DNA of 64,000 nucleotides, taken from contig NZ_JAHBBJ010000004.1 in assembly GCF_019331675.1 (NCBI RefSeq), positions 124,001-188,000 of the forward strand. The letters run 5' to 3'. The notes under the pieces are model-generated. The model had not been told where the DNA came from and did no database searches. It saw only the letters and a list, made by a program, of their open reading frames with translations. How positions within the stretch are numbered: position 1 is the first letter of the stretch; every line of letters begins with the position of its first letter. Shown one piece after another: positions 48,754 to 57,648 of this stretch. Origin of the DNA: Bifidobacterium miconisargentati. GTDB taxonomy: Bacteria; Actinomycetota; Actinomycetes; Actinomycetales; Bifidobacteriaceae. Made by a program: the position numbers and the translations under genes.

Positions 48754-49803
48754 ATGGCAGAGATCACATGGAAGTCGATTCTCACCAAGCTGGTCGGGGG
48801 AGACCACCTGAGCGCCGAGGAATCCGAATGGTTCGTGGATGATCTGATGAAGGGCAACGCGAACCCGGCCGCCGTGGGTGCCGCGCTCGCCATGCAGCAG
48901 CAGCTGGGCCTGACCGCCGAGGAGGTGTCCGGCGCCGCCAAGGCCATGGTCTCGCACGCCATCCCGCTCAAGGTCTCCGGTGAGACCACGGACATCGTGG
49001 GCACCGGCGGCGACGGCTTCGCCACCGTGAACCTGTCCACCATGGGTGCCGTGGTGGCCGCCGCGGCCGGTGTGAAGATCGTCAAGCACGGCAACCGCGC
49101 CGCATCCTCGAAGTGCGGCGCCGCCGACGTGCTCGAGGCCCTCGGTCTGCCGCTGGACCTCAAGCCCGAGGCCGTGGGCGAGGTCGGCGACGAGGTGGGC
49201 ATCACCTTCGCGTTCGCCCGCACCTTCCACCCGGCCATGCGCTTCGTGGGACCCGTGCGTGCCGCGCTCGGCATCCCGTGCGTGTTCAACGTGCTGGGGC
49301 CACTGACCAACCCGGCCAAGCCGGCTCATGTGGCCATCGGCTGCGCCAATCGCGCCATGAGCCCGATCATGGCCGCCGCCTACGCCGCGGCCGGCCAGTC
49401 CGGCATGGTCTACACCTCGCACGAGGGCATGGACGAGCTCGCGCCCACCGGTCCGGTCTCCGTCTGGGAGATCCGCGACGGCAAGGTCACCGAGACCGAC
49501 TTCGACCCGACCGTGGACCTGGGCCTGAAGAAAATCGACGTCGCCGACCTCAAGGGCGGCGAGCCCGAGGTCAACGCGGCCGCCTTCCGCGACTTCCTGG
49601 CCGGCAAGGACGTGCCGTCCCGCTCCACCGCACTGCTCAACGCCGCCTCCGCCATCGTGGCCGACGGCCATCTGGTCGGCGACGGCTCCCTGGCCGAGCG
49701 CTTCCGCGAGGCGTACAAGATCGCCGAGGACGCGGTCGACTCCGGCAAGGCGGCCGCCCTGCTCGACAAGTGGATCGCAACCGCCAAGTCCAAGGAAGCC
49801 TGA
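48754..49803 (+). CDS. trpD: Anthranilate phosphoribosyltransferase
   Basis: The protein has 349 residues. RBS aaggagga precedes ATG 48754. It transfers the phosphoribosyl group from PRPP to anthranilate, the second step of tryptophan synthesis. The signature GTGGDGFATVNLST binds PRPP pyrophosphate, with KHGNRAASSKCGAADVLEALG, FAFARTFHPAMR and NVLGPLTNPA. It stands alone, not next to other trp genes. It marks the return of core sequence after the cluster 2 regulator and symporter genes. Confidence 0.95.
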   Translation: MAEITWKSILTKLVGGDHLSAEESEWFVDDLMKGNANPAAVGAALAMQQQLGLTAEEVSGAAKAMVSHAIPLKVSGETTDIVGTGGDGFATVNLSTMGAVVAAAAGVKIVKHGNRAASSKCGAADVLEALGLPLDLKPEAVGEVGDEVGITFAFARTFHPAMRFVGPVRAALGIPCVFNVLGPLTNPAKPAHVAIGCANRAMSPIMAAAYAAAGQSGMVYTSHEGMDELAPTGPVSVWEIRDGKVTETDFDPTVDLGLKKIDVADLKGGEPEVNAAAFRDFLAGKDVPSRSTALLNAASAIVADGHLVGDGSLAERFREAYKIAEDAVDSGKAAALLDKWIATAKSKEA

Positions 49804-49845
49804 TTCGCCGCCACTGTAATGGCGCCCGCTGAAGGACGATGACAT

Positions 49846-49880
49846 AACCCGGCTCGCAAACCAGCGCGAGCCGGGTTTTT
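49846..49880 (+). terminator. Rho-independent terminator after trpD
   Basis: AACCCGGCTCGC (49846-49857), loop, GCGAGCCGGGTT (49866-49877), followed by TTT. Confidence 0.9.
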
Positions 49881-49908
49881 CGTTAATGCTCACGTTTGGC
49901 GCTGCACG

Positions 49909-49940
49909 TTTTGGCAACAATGGCAACAAGCGGCGTTGCC
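49909..49940. promoter_or_regulatory. Candidate operator: GGCAAC motif upstream of the ABC importer
   Basis: GGCAAC at 49913 and 49922, plus inverted GTTGCC at 49935. The 11-mer TTTGGCAACAA matches the divergent region of LacI-SBP 1 at 40286-40296. This suggests the ABC genes answer to one of the LacI-SBP proteins. Confidence 0.5.
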
Positions 49941-50007
49941 GTAGGTCGCGACGATACCCTTGAATCACATCGGGCCGATGAGGGCCGTGCATCATGGGAG
50001 GAACATC

Positions 50008-50940
50008 GTGAGTTCGTTTTCGGAATTCGGATCGCTGGTCAAAAACCGGCACAAGCCGAAAGACAAGCCGACCGACACGAAAGTGGCCTTGGGCTTCCTA
50101 GCGCCATGGCTCATCGGAGCGGTGTGCCTGAGCCTCATCCCCATGCTGTATTCGCTGGTGATCTCCTTCACCAAATACAACATGATCAAGCCCCCGCAGT
50201 TCGTCGGGCTCATGAACTACCGACACATGCTCGCCGACCCGCGTTTCCTGAACTCGCTTGCGGTCACGCTCACCTATGTGATTATTTCCGTACCACTGCA
50301 GTTGGTGGCGGCCCTCGCCCTGGCCGTGCTGCTCGACCGGGGCATGCGCGGGCTCTCGTTCTACCGCTCCGCGTTCTACCTGCCCTCCATGCTGGGCGGC
50401 TCGGTGGCCGTGGCGGTGCTCTGGAAGATGGTGTTCGGCTCGGACGGCCTGTTCAACGCATTCCTTGGCCTGTTCGGCATCGACACCTCGATGAGCTGGA
50501 TCGCCAACCCGGACACCGCCAACTGGACGCTCATCGCCCTGCATATCTGGCAGTTCGGCTCGCCGATGGTCATCTTCCTGGCCGGCCTGCGTCAGATCCC
50601 GCGTGAACTCTACGAGGCGGCCAGTGTGGACGGCGCCGGCACATGGCGGCAATTCCGCTCCATCACCCTGCCGATGCTCTCGCCGATCATCTTCTTCAAC
50701 CTCGTGATGAGCGTAATCAACTCCTTCCAGACGTTCACACAGGCATACGTGGTCTCCGGCGGCACCGGCGGTCCCTCGGACTCCACGCTCTTCTACACGC
50801 TGTACCTCTACCAGCAGGGCTTCGCCTCGCTGCGCATGGGATACGCCTCCGCGCTGGCATGGATCATGGTGGTGATCGTGGCCGTGCTCACCGGTATCAA
50901 TTTCGCTCTCTCCAAGTTCTGGGTGCATTACGATGACTGA
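50008..50940 (+). CDS. ABC sugar importer, permease 1 (MalF-like)
   Basis: The protein has 310 residues. GTG start at 50008 with RBS ggagga. Six membrane helices are expected. The cytoplasmic EAA loop is seen as ELYEAASVDGAGTWRQFRSITLPML, which docks the ATPase. It belongs to the carbohydrate uptake CUT1 group. Its last 8 bp overlap the start of the next permease gene, so they are translated together. Confidence 0.92.
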   Translation: MSSFSEFGSLVKNRHKPKDKPTDTKVALGFLAPWLIGAVCLSLIPMLYSLVISFTKYNMIKPPQFVGLMNYRHMLADPRFLNSLAVTLTYVIISVPLQLVAALALAVLLDRGMRGLSFYRSAFYLPSMLGGSVAVAVLWKMVFGSDGLFNAFLGLFGIDTSMSWIANPDTANWTLIALHIWQFGSPMVIFLAGLRQIPRELYEAASVDGAGTWRQFRSITLPMLSPIIFFNLVMSVINSFQTFTQAYVVSGGTGGPSDSTLFYTLYLYQQGFASLRMGYASALAWIMVVIVAVLTGINFALSKFWVHYDD

Positions 50941-51904
50941 CGTACGAGCATTGGTTATGAAACGTCGCGCACGGCTCCGCTCCGGCGCGAAGCGGACAAG
51001 GACACAGTCCGGTCCGCGATCCGCGGTCGATCTGGGATCCGGTGCCGGCATGAACGGCAACCGCAGCCGCGCGATCGCCCGCACGGTGGGTTCCGTCATC
51101 AAGCAGATCGTGGTGCTGCTGCTCGCCATCGTCATGCTCTACCCGATCCTGTGGATGATCGCGAGCTCCCTGCGTCCGCAAAGCGAGATCTTCACCAACA
51201 TGGGACTCGTGGTCACCCATCCGGTCTGGCAGAACTACGTGGCCGGCTGGAACGCGCTGAGCTACCCGTTCGGCCGGTACATCCTCAACTCGCTGATCAT
51301 CGTGGTGTTCGCCATCATCGGCAACATCCTGACCTGCTCGATGGCCGCCTACGCCTTCGCACGGCTCAACTTCAGGTTCCGCGGCGTGCTGTTCGGCTTC
51401 ATGCTGCTCATGCTCATGGTGCCGATTCACGTGATCGTGATACCGCAGTACATCATGTGGAACTCGCTGCATCTCATCAACACGTTCGTACCGCTGATCC
51501 TGCCGAAGTTCCTCGCCATGGACGGGTTCTTCACCTTCCTGTTCTACCAGTTCCTGCGCGGCCTGCCGCATGACCTGGATGAGGCGGCCAAACTGGACGG
51601 CGCCGGACATATCCGCATCTTCTTCCAGATCCTGCTGCCCCTGATGAAGCCGGCCATCGGCACCTGCGCGGTGTTCACCTTCATCTGGACATGGAACGAC
51701 TTCTTCAGCCAGCTGCTCTATCTGACCAAGCCGGACATGTACACCGTGCCGATCGCCCTGCGCACCTTCATCGACGCGCAGTCCCAGTCCAGCTACGGCC
51801 CGATGTTCGCCATGAGCGTGGTCTCCCTGATTCCGCTGTTCCTGGTGTTCACGTTCGGACAGAAGTATCTGGTTCAGGGCATCGCCACGACCGGAGGCAA
51901 GTGA
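50933..51904 (+). CDS. ABC sugar importer, permease 2 (MalG-like)
   Basis: The protein has 323 residues. The start at 50933 overlaps the first permease by 8 bp. An unusually long basic N-terminal segment (about 45 residues, Arg/Ser/Gly-rich) precedes six helices; the EAA motif is DLDEAAKLDGAGHIRIFFQILLPL. It pairs with permease 1. A real start further inside, for example at about residue 40 (MNGNRSRAIAR), cannot be ruled out. No ATP-binding subunit gene is present in the operon, so a shared MsiK-type ATPase elsewhere is expected. Confidence 0.9.
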   Translation: MTDVRALVMKRRARLRSGAKRTRTQSGPRSAVDLGSGAGMNGNRSRAIARTVGSVIKQIVVLLLAIVMLYPILWMIASSLRPQSEIFTNMGLVVTHPVWQNYVAGWNALSYPFGRYILNSLIIVVFAIIGNILTCSMAAYAFARLNFRFRGVLFGFMLLMLMVPIHVIVIPQYIMWNSLHLINTFVPLILPKFLAMDGFFTFLFYQFLRGLPHDLDEAAKLDGAGHIRIFFQILLPLMKPAIGTCAVFTFIWTWNDFFSQLLYLTKPDMYTVPIALRTFIDAQSQSSYGPMFAMSVVSLIPLFLVFTFGQKYLVQGIATTGGK

Positions 51905-51913
51905 TGGCAGAAA

Positions 51914-52003
51914 ACATGGATGGAGCGTCATCTGCGTTGCCGTCTCTTCGACGTACCTTCGTACGCCTTCGTCGACGCGCCTTGATGCCGCACGCATCCA
52001 TGT
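51914..52003 (+). repeat. Imperfect 90-bp stem-loop between permease and binding-protein genes
   Basis: The outer arms ACATGGATG and CATCCATGT pair perfectly. The inner arms pair imperfectly around GACGTACCTTCGTACGCC. Hairpins of this kind, between permease and binding-protein genes of one operon, may raise the amount of binding-protein mRNA. It may also be a member of a bifidobacterial intergenic repeat family. Confidence 0.65.
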
Positions 52004-52034
52004 TCCCTGCCTCCGTATAGAGGAGGAGTTGACA

Positions 52035-53348
52035 ATGAAGCGTATGTGGAAGAAGTACATGGCCGCACTGATGGCGGCCGTGACCCTGAGCGTCACCGCC
52101 GCATGCGGTAGCTCGGTCGGAGCCTCCGACGTGCCGGTGGTGCCATCGGACGGCGACGTGACCATCCGGCTCAACTGGTGGGGCGGAGACGCCCGCATCA
52201 AGGCCACGGAGGAAGCGGTCAAGGGCTTCGAGAAGGAGCATCCGAACATCCATGTGGAGACCGAATACTCCGACTGGACCGGCTACTGGGACAAGCTCGC
52301 CGTGCAATCAGCCGGCGGCAACGCACCCGACGTGATGCAGATGGACGAACTCTATCTGGCGTTCTACGGTTCCATGGGCTCCTTGCTTGACCTGGACAAG
52401 GCTTCGAAATATCTCGACCTAAGCGGCATGGACGCCGCCACGCGCGCGATGGGCAAGGTGGAAGGCAAGCAGGTGGCAGCCCCGGCCACCACCGCACAGT
52501 ACGGCGTCATCGTCAACAACGACATCCTGGACGAGCTTGGCATCACCCTGCCGGACACCAGCCGATGGACGTGGGACGATTTCGAACGGGTCGCCGAACA
52601 GGTCACCGAACGTTCGGGCGGCAAATACATCGGCTCCATCGCCCCGAACAACGGATACGGCCTGCAACTGTGGGCACGTCAGCACGGCGACGCCCTGTTC
52701 AAGGGCAACGCCATCGCCATCAAGCCGGAGAACCTCGCATCGTTCCTGAACCTGCCGGCGCGGTGGGCGAAGAACGGCATCGAAGGCAGCGCCGAACGAT
52801 GGAGCGAGAACACCGCCGCGGCATTGAACGACAGCGACTTCGGCAAGGGGACCCAGGCCATGATGATCACGCAGGCCACCATGATCACCCCGTACGCGCA
52901 GGCCGCCGGCACGGACAACATGTCCCTGGTGCCGATGCCTCAGACCGAACCGGGTGCCAAGACCATGTACTTCAAGCCCGGCATGTACTGGGCGATCTCC
53001 TCGGGATCACAGCATCCGGCCGAGGCGGCCATGCTGGTCGACTACCTCATCAACGACAAGAACGCCGGTACCATCCTCGGCACCGAACGCGGCATTCCGG
53101 CCAACAACGACATCCGCACCATGCTCGCCGGACAGGCCACGGGCACGGACCGCAAGGCACTGGATTTCGTGGACGAGATACGATCCACCGTGGGCAAGGC
53201 CCCGGCCGTCACACCCAACGGCGCCTCGGAACTGGACAAGACCATCGTGCGCTACCAGCAGGATGTGGTCTTCGGCAAGCGCAAGCCGCTGGACGCCGCC
53301 AAAGCCATGATCGCCGAACTCCAGGAATCCATCGATTTCAATTCGTGA
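52035..53348 (+). CDS. ABC sugar importer, substrate-binding lipoprotein
   Basis: The protein has 437 residues. RBS aggaggag precedes ATG 52035. The first 27 residues are a lipoprotein signal with lipobox VTAAC (Cys about 27). The rest is an SBP family 1 domain (VTIRLNWWGGDARIKATEEAV, NAPDVMQMDELYLAFYG, GMYWAISSGSQHPAEAAMLVDYL). It is a true exported binding protein and differs in sequence from the SBP domains of the LacI fusions (no YAGRLYGxPGDQSQT block). The substrate cannot be read. Confidence 0.93.
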   Translation: MKRMWKKYMAALMAAVTLSVTAACGSSVGASDVPVVPSDGDVTIRLNWWGGDARIKATEEAVKGFEKEHPNIHVETEYSDWTGYWDKLAVQSAGGNAPDVMQMDELYLAFYGSMGSLLDLDKASKYLDLSGMDAATRAMGKVEGKQVAAPATTAQYGVIVNNDILDELGITLPDTSRWTWDDFERVAEQVTERSGGKYIGSIAPNNGYGLQLWARQHGDALFKGNAIAIKPENLASFLNLPARWAKNGIEGSAERWSENTAAALNDSDFGKGTQAMMITQATMITPYAQAAGTDNMSLVPMPQTEPGAKTMYFKPGMYWAISSGSQHPAEAAMLVDYLINDKNAGTILGTERGIPANNDIRTMLAGQATGTDRKALDFVDEIRSTVGKAPAVTPNGASELDKTIVRYQQDVVFGKRKPLDAAKAMIAELQESIDFNS

Positions 53349-53369
53349 GTTTCTAGGGGCTTCCTCGTG

Positions 53370-53471
53370 GGACATTGCCTACAAACAGCTCTGCTGTTTG
53401 TAGGCAATGTGCGAGACGACAGTCGGGCCGAATACAACGCGAACGAAGTTCGTCCGTAATTGCAGGACGAA
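53370..53471 (+). repeat. Family B intergenic repeat, best-preserved copy
   Basis: It begins with a perfect 18-bp hairpin (arms 53372-53389 and 53393-53410, ACATTGCCTACAAACAGC) with a 3-nt loop. GCGAGACGACAGTCGGGCC, a GAACGAAGTTC dyad and TGCAGGACGAAC follow. It lies in the convergent gap after the ABC operon and can terminate it. Confidence 0.8.
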
Positions 53472-53480
53472 CCAAGGTAT

Positions 53481-54266
53481 TTACACCCGTGCGCCGTCGT
53501 CGAAATAGCCGCCCTTGTCCCCGGGGCGGTTCTTTCGATTAAGCACCTTGACGATGAGCCCTCCCAGACCGAGCACCGTGCAGATGCCGAACGCGATGTT
53601 GAGCAGCGCGCTGATCACGGGAATGCCATAGAGCGAGGGAACCAGCACCATCACCACCGTGCCCGCCACGCCGATGACGAGCAACGCCAGCAACAGCACC
53701 GTCGAGGCATGCACCGGACCGATTTCCGGGTTCGGGGGAGTGAAGCCGCCATCGTCCTGCTCGTCCATCACATCGTCGGTATCCAGCCAGCTGCGGCCGG
53801 TGAAATCACGCGGACCCGAACGACCGGCGTCGCCGTCGCCCCACGTGCTGCCGGCGTCCTTCGGATCATTGGGAATCTCATGATGGTTGCGGGACGTGCG
53901 CTTGCCGCTGCGCAACCGGTCGCGCAACCCGCCGCCCAACGGCCGGGCGTCATCGGTGAACGTGCCCAGGTCCAGGTCGTTGACGGACAGCAGCGCCTCC
54001 TTCTCACGGCGCTGCGCCTGCTTCTCGAACTTCCTGGCCTGACGCGAGGAGGCCACATCATTGAGGTCGGCCTCATGCTCGGCCTGGAACGCCGCCCATG
54101 CCGCATCAAGATTGCCCAGGTCGGCGGGGGAGGACGTCTGGTCGGACGAAGGCTTGCCGGAGGACTTGCCGTCGGGGGAGCCCGTCGAATCGGCGTTCTT
54201 CGCTCCATCATCCGGCGTGGGGACTGTCGGCTCGTCTGCCGCATTGGTATTGTTGAGGTCAGTCAT
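53481..54266 (-). CDS. Hypothetical membrane protein with two C-terminal helices
   Basis: The protein has 261 residues. ATG 54266 is chosen because upstream in-frame sequence is antisense to plsC. Residues 1-170 are hydrophilic with Asp, Thr, Pro and Arg-rich stretches, including a short helical segment ARKFEKQAQRREKEALLS. Two membrane helices lie at about 184-210 and 216-240, followed by a basic tail NRKNRPGDKGG. I do not recognise a family. It is divergent from plsC across 51 bp. Confidence 0.7.
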   Translation of the reverse strand: MTDLNNTNAADEPTVPTPDDGAKNADSTGSPDGKSSGKPSSDQTSSPADLGNLDAAWAAFQAEHEADLNDVASSRQARKFEKQAQRREKEALLSVNDLDLGTFTDDARPLGGGLRDRLRSGKRTSRNHHEIPNDPKDAGSTWGDGDAGRSGPRDFTGRSWLDTDDVMDEQDDGGFTPPNPEIGPVHASTVLLLALLVIGVAGTVVMVLVPSLYGIPVISALLNIAFGICTVLGLGGLIVKVLNRKNRPGDKGGYFDDGARV

Positions 54267-54317
54267 ACATACCACTGTAATCTGTCGCCCCAAACCGCGC
54301 AGGGAGGGAAACGCCAA

Positions 54318-55037
54318 GTGCTGTACTGGTTCTTCGTCAAGGTCTTCGGTCCCATCGCCCGTCACCGTCTCGGCCCCACCGCCACCGGTCTCAACAACGT
54401 GCCGCGTACGGGCGGCGGCATCATCGCCGCCAACCATCTGGCCGTGATCGACGACGCGCTCATCCCGATCACCTGCCCGCGCATGGTGCACTTCATGGGC
54501 AAGGCCGAGTACTTCGAAGGCAAGGGCCTGAAGGGCAAGTTCAAGAAGTGGTGGTTCACGTCCGTGGGCGTGTTCCCGGTGGATCGCTCCGGCGGCTCCA
54601 AGTCCCTCGGCGCGCTCGAGCACGCACGTGAGATCATCGAGGACGGCCACCTGTTCGGCATCCACATCGAAGGCACGCGCAGCCCCGATGGCCGTATGTA
54701 CAAGGGACACACCGGCGTGGCGCGTCTGGCGCTGGAAACCGGGTGCCCGATCATCCCCACCGCCATCATCGGCACGGACAAGCTGCAGCCCATCGGTACG
54801 TCCATCCCGAAGAAGGGCCGCACGCAGGTGATGTACGGCAAGCCCATCGAGGTGCAGAAGAAAGCCGCCGACGAAATCACGCATGAGGATCTGCGCTCGC
54901 TGACCGACCGCGTGTCCGCCGCGATCCAGGCCATGAGCGGCCAGGAATACGTGGATGAATACGCCCAGAAGGTCAAGGAACAGCTCAAGGCCGCCAAGGC
55001 CGCGGAGGAAGCGGAAACCGCGGCCAAGGCCGAGTAA
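54318..55037 (+). CDS. plsC: 1-acyl-sn-glycerol-3-phosphate acyltransferase
   Basis: The protein has 239 residues. GTG start at 54318 with RBS agggaggg. It acylates lysophosphatidate to phosphatidate. Motif I NHLAVID (the HX4D catalytic pair), motif II VFPVDRSGGS, and motif III EGTRSPDGRMYKGHTGVARLA are all present, with the PTAIIGTDKLQP stretch of motif IV. An Ala/Lys/Glu-rich coiled tail of about 25 residues follows. Membrane-associated, in phospholipid synthesis. Confidence 0.93.
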   Translation: MLYWFFVKVFGPIARHRLGPTATGLNNVPRTGGGIIAANHLAVIDDALIPITCPRMVHFMGKAEYFEGKGLKGKFKKWWFTSVGVFPVDRSGGSKSLGALEHAREIIEDGHLFGIHIEGTRSPDGRMYKGHTGVARLALETGCPIIPTAIIGTDKLQPIGTSIPKKGRTQVMYGKPIEVQKKAADEITHEDLRSLTDRVSAAIQAMSGQEYVDEYAQKVKEQLKAAKAAEEAETAAKAE

Positions 55038-55054
55038 GGCATACGAAGGCAAGT

Positions 55055-55167
55055 GGCTCCCCTCTTTGAGGGGAGCTGTCAGCGAAGCTGACTGAGGGGA
55101 GCCCCGGTTGTAGCGGTACTCCCCTCAGTCTCACTGCGTTCGACAGCTCCCCTCAGCGAGGGGAGCC
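55055..55167. repeat. Family A repeat, palindromic double form
   Basis: Two halves face each other as at 48531-48644: outer arms GGCTCCCCTCTTTGAGGGGA and a mirrored CCCCTCAGCGAGGGGAGCC, with a T run after the right arm. It sits between the convergent plsC and kinase genes and probably ends both transcripts. Confidence 0.8.
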
Positions 55168-55195
55168 ACTTTTTGTATTTGCTGTTTGCTCCGAT

Positions 55196-57520
55196 TCACA
55201 CCACGGTCAGGGTGATGACGGTCGGGGTGCCGTTCTCGTCGCGGATGCGCACGGTCTCGCCGGCCTTGGGGCTCTGGACGCGCACCTCGTGGGTGATGTC
55301 GCCCAGCGGCGCGGACTTCTTCACCGTGAAGCCGAGCTTCTCCAGCTGGGCGGCGGCCGCATCGTACTTCATGCCCACCACGTTCGGCAGCACCGTGGTC
55401 TCCGGACCCTTGGAAATCACCACATCCACGCTGTCGCCCCACTTGAGTTGCGCGCCGGCCTCCTGTGAAGCGGAGATCACATCGCCCGCGGCCACCTTGT
55501 CGTCATACTGTTCGGTGATGTTGGCGGTGAGTTTCAGCTCGTCGAACGCCGCCTGCATCTCGTCCTTGGTCTTGCCGACGATGTCCGGCATGCTCACCGG
55601 CATCGGGCCCTTGCTCAGGGTCACGGTCACTTCGGCATTGTGCTTGGTCGTGGTGCCGGGGTCGGGGGAAATGGTCAGCAGCGTGCCCTCGGGCTTGTCC
55701 AGCGAATACTCGTCCTTGGACGAATCATGCTTGATGTTGGTGAACCCGGCCTTCTTCAACGCGGTGAGCGGGCTCTTACCGTTGTCCGAGTTCGCGTCCG
55801 TGATGTCGGTCGGGATGGTGGCCATCCTCACGCCGCGGGAGATCGTGACCGTGAGCTTCTGATTCTGCCGTTTGCTGATGCGGCTGTTGACGAACGCATC
55901 GGAACCGTTCACGGACGTGGCGATGATCTTGCCTTCGGCCACGTCGTCGCTGTACTGCTTCTTGGTCTCATAGGGGATGCCGAGCGCCTTCAGCGTGCTT
56001 TCGTACGTGGACCAGTCGGCGCCGGTGAGCGAGCATTGCGACTCGTCCGCCGCGCAGGTCACGTCCTCGGCCTGGGGCACGCTCCAATAGCTGCCGGGAC
56101 CGGCGAACCACCACCAGCCCGCAGTGGAGCCGATGAGGGAGAGCACCACCAGCACCACGATGGTGACGATGAACGGCGGACGCTTCCACCACGGTTTCCT
56201 GGCGGGCGTCGTGCCGTCCGTATGCTGGGCGGCGCCGTCCGTATCCTGCACGTCGTCCAGCATGGCGATGGCCTGTGTGAACTGATCGTCGATGGGGGAG
56301 AGCACCTGGGTCTCGCCGCCCGGTTGCGGCATGGCCTGCGTCATGCTCGGATCGATGGCCGTGGTGCGCGCCACGGGCGGCGCCGGGGGCGCGGGAATGG
56401 CCGGTTGCGGCACGTCGGGCGACGACATCGGCACGGTGGCCGTGCCGGAACCTGCATCGACCGGCATCGCGGTGGTCGGCGTTGCCGAGGTCGCGGATGC
56501 GCCGGCGGAAGTGACACCGCTACCGGCGGCGGACGGTCGTGTGCCGGGAACGGCCGGCTCGGCCACGGTACCCACCAAAGCCGGGGCGGTGGGATCGGTG
56601 TGGTTGCCGTCCGCCGGCTCGGCGTGCAGGCGATACTGCCACGCCTCCAACGGCAGCTGGGCCGCCATCCTGCGCAGCTCCTCCGCGGCGGCCATGCCGT
56701 CGGACGGACGCGCATCCACCGCGCGGGCGGTCAGGTGGGAGATGAATGCAGCCACGGCGGGGTCGATGCCGGGGCACATGGTGGCGATGGACGGCACATC
56801 CTCATGGACGTGCTTGAAGACGAGGGTCACGGGATTGTCGGAATCGAACGGCACCTTGCCGGCGAGCATCTCCCATGCCATGATGCCCACGGAATACAGG
56901 TCGCCCTGCGCGGTGGCCTGGTTCTTCTCGATCATCTCCGGCGCCAGATAGGCGGCCGTGCCGAGCAGCATGCCGGTGGAGCTCAGCGTGGCCTGGCTGG
57001 CGGCCTTGGCCAGGCCGAAATCGGTGATCTGCACATGACCGCGGTCGTTGAGCAGGATGTTCTCCGGCTTGATGTCCCGATGCACCACGCCGATGCGATG
57101 CGCCGCGGCCAGGCCATCCAGCGTCTCGGCCACCACGCGCAGCGTCTCGCGCACGGAGAAGGTGCCCTGCGTGTTCATCTCATGGCGCAGGTTCACGCCA
57201 TGCACGTATTCCATGACCAGGAAATCAAGACCGTTGTATTCGCCGGTGTCGTACACCTGCACCACATGCGGGTTGGCGATGGCGGCGGCCGAATTGGCCT
57301 CACGGCGGAACCGCTCCACGAACTGGTCTCGGTGGGGGCCCTTGGCGAGCTGCATATGCATGACCTTGATCGCCACGGTGCGCCCCAGACGCTCATCGAC
57401 GGCTTCGTAGACGGTCGCCATACCGCCCTCGGCGATGTTGCGCACGATGCGGTAGCGTCCCTCGATCATCTGTACGGGCTCGTTCTCACTCATATTGTGC
57501 TGCACGGTTCCTTCGGTCAC
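55196..57520 (-). CDS. Membrane serine/threonine protein kinase with four PASTA domains
   Basis: The protein has 774 residues, PknB/Stk type. Kinase domain is about 20-285: glycine loop NIAEGGMATV, Lys in VAIKVM, catalytic VVHRDIKPENILL, DFGLAKA, and APEM. A juxtamembrane Pro/Thr/Ala-rich stretch (about 290-450) precedes one membrane helix (PFIVTIVVLVVLSLIGSTAG). Four extracellular PASTA repeats follow, the first degenerate. PASTA modules bind peptidoglycan fragments, so the kinase links cell-wall state to phosphorylation. It lies outside the usual division-gene cluster for pknB and next to a polyprenyl synthase gene. Start could also be at Met 10. Confidence 0.92.
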   Translation of the reverse strand: MTEGTVQHNMSENEPVQMIEGRYRIVRNIAEGGMATVYEAVDERLGRTVAIKVMHMQLAKGPHRDQFVERFRREANSAAAIANPHVVQVYDTGEYNGLDFLVMEYVHGVNLRHEMNTQGTFSVRETLRVVAETLDGLAAAHRIGVVHRDIKPENILLNDRGHVQITDFGLAKAASQATLSSTGMLLGTAAYLAPEMIEKNQATAQGDLYSVGIMAWEMLAGKVPFDSDNPVTLVFKHVHEDVPSIATMCPGIDPAVAAFISHLTARAVDARPSDGMAAAEELRRMAAQLPLEAWQYRLHAEPADGNHTDPTAPALVGTVAEPAVPGTRPSAAGSGVTSAGASATSATPTTAMPVDAGSGTATVPMSSPDVPQPAIPAPPAPPVARTTAIDPSMTQAMPQPGGETQVLSPIDDQFTQAIAMLDDVQDTDGAAQHTDGTTPARKPWWKRPPFIVTIVVLVVLSLIGSTAGWWWFAGPGSYWSVPQAEDVTCAADESQCSLTGADWSTYESTLKALGIPYETKKQYSDDVAEGKIIATSVNGSDAFVNSRISKRQNQKLTVTISRGVRMATIPTDITDANSDNGKSPLTALKKAGFTNIKHDSSKDEYSLDKPEGTLLTISPDPGTTTKHNAEVTVTLSKGPMPVSMPDIVGKTKDEMQAAFDELKLTANITEQYDDKVAAGDVISASQEAGAQLKWGDSVDVVISKGPETTVLPNVVGMKYDAAAAQLEKLGFTVKKSAPLGDITHEVRVQSPKAGETVRIRDENGTPTVITLTVV

Positions 57521-57648
57521 TGCTGAACACCGTTCAGTCTACATGGGCAGGGCTACGCGGGACGATTGCGGTTGCAAAGAATTCACGCGGATTCGGGCGA
57601 GGGGGGACCGGGCGTGCCCGGGCGACTTCGCCGTGCGGCGGGATGGTG

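Noticed and set aside
52035-53348. Free SBP as the donor of the SBP half of the LacI fusions
   Set aside because: The sequence blocks typical of the fusions (YAGRLYGxPGDQSQT, AEIGGS) are not in this protein, so they belong to different SBP lineages.
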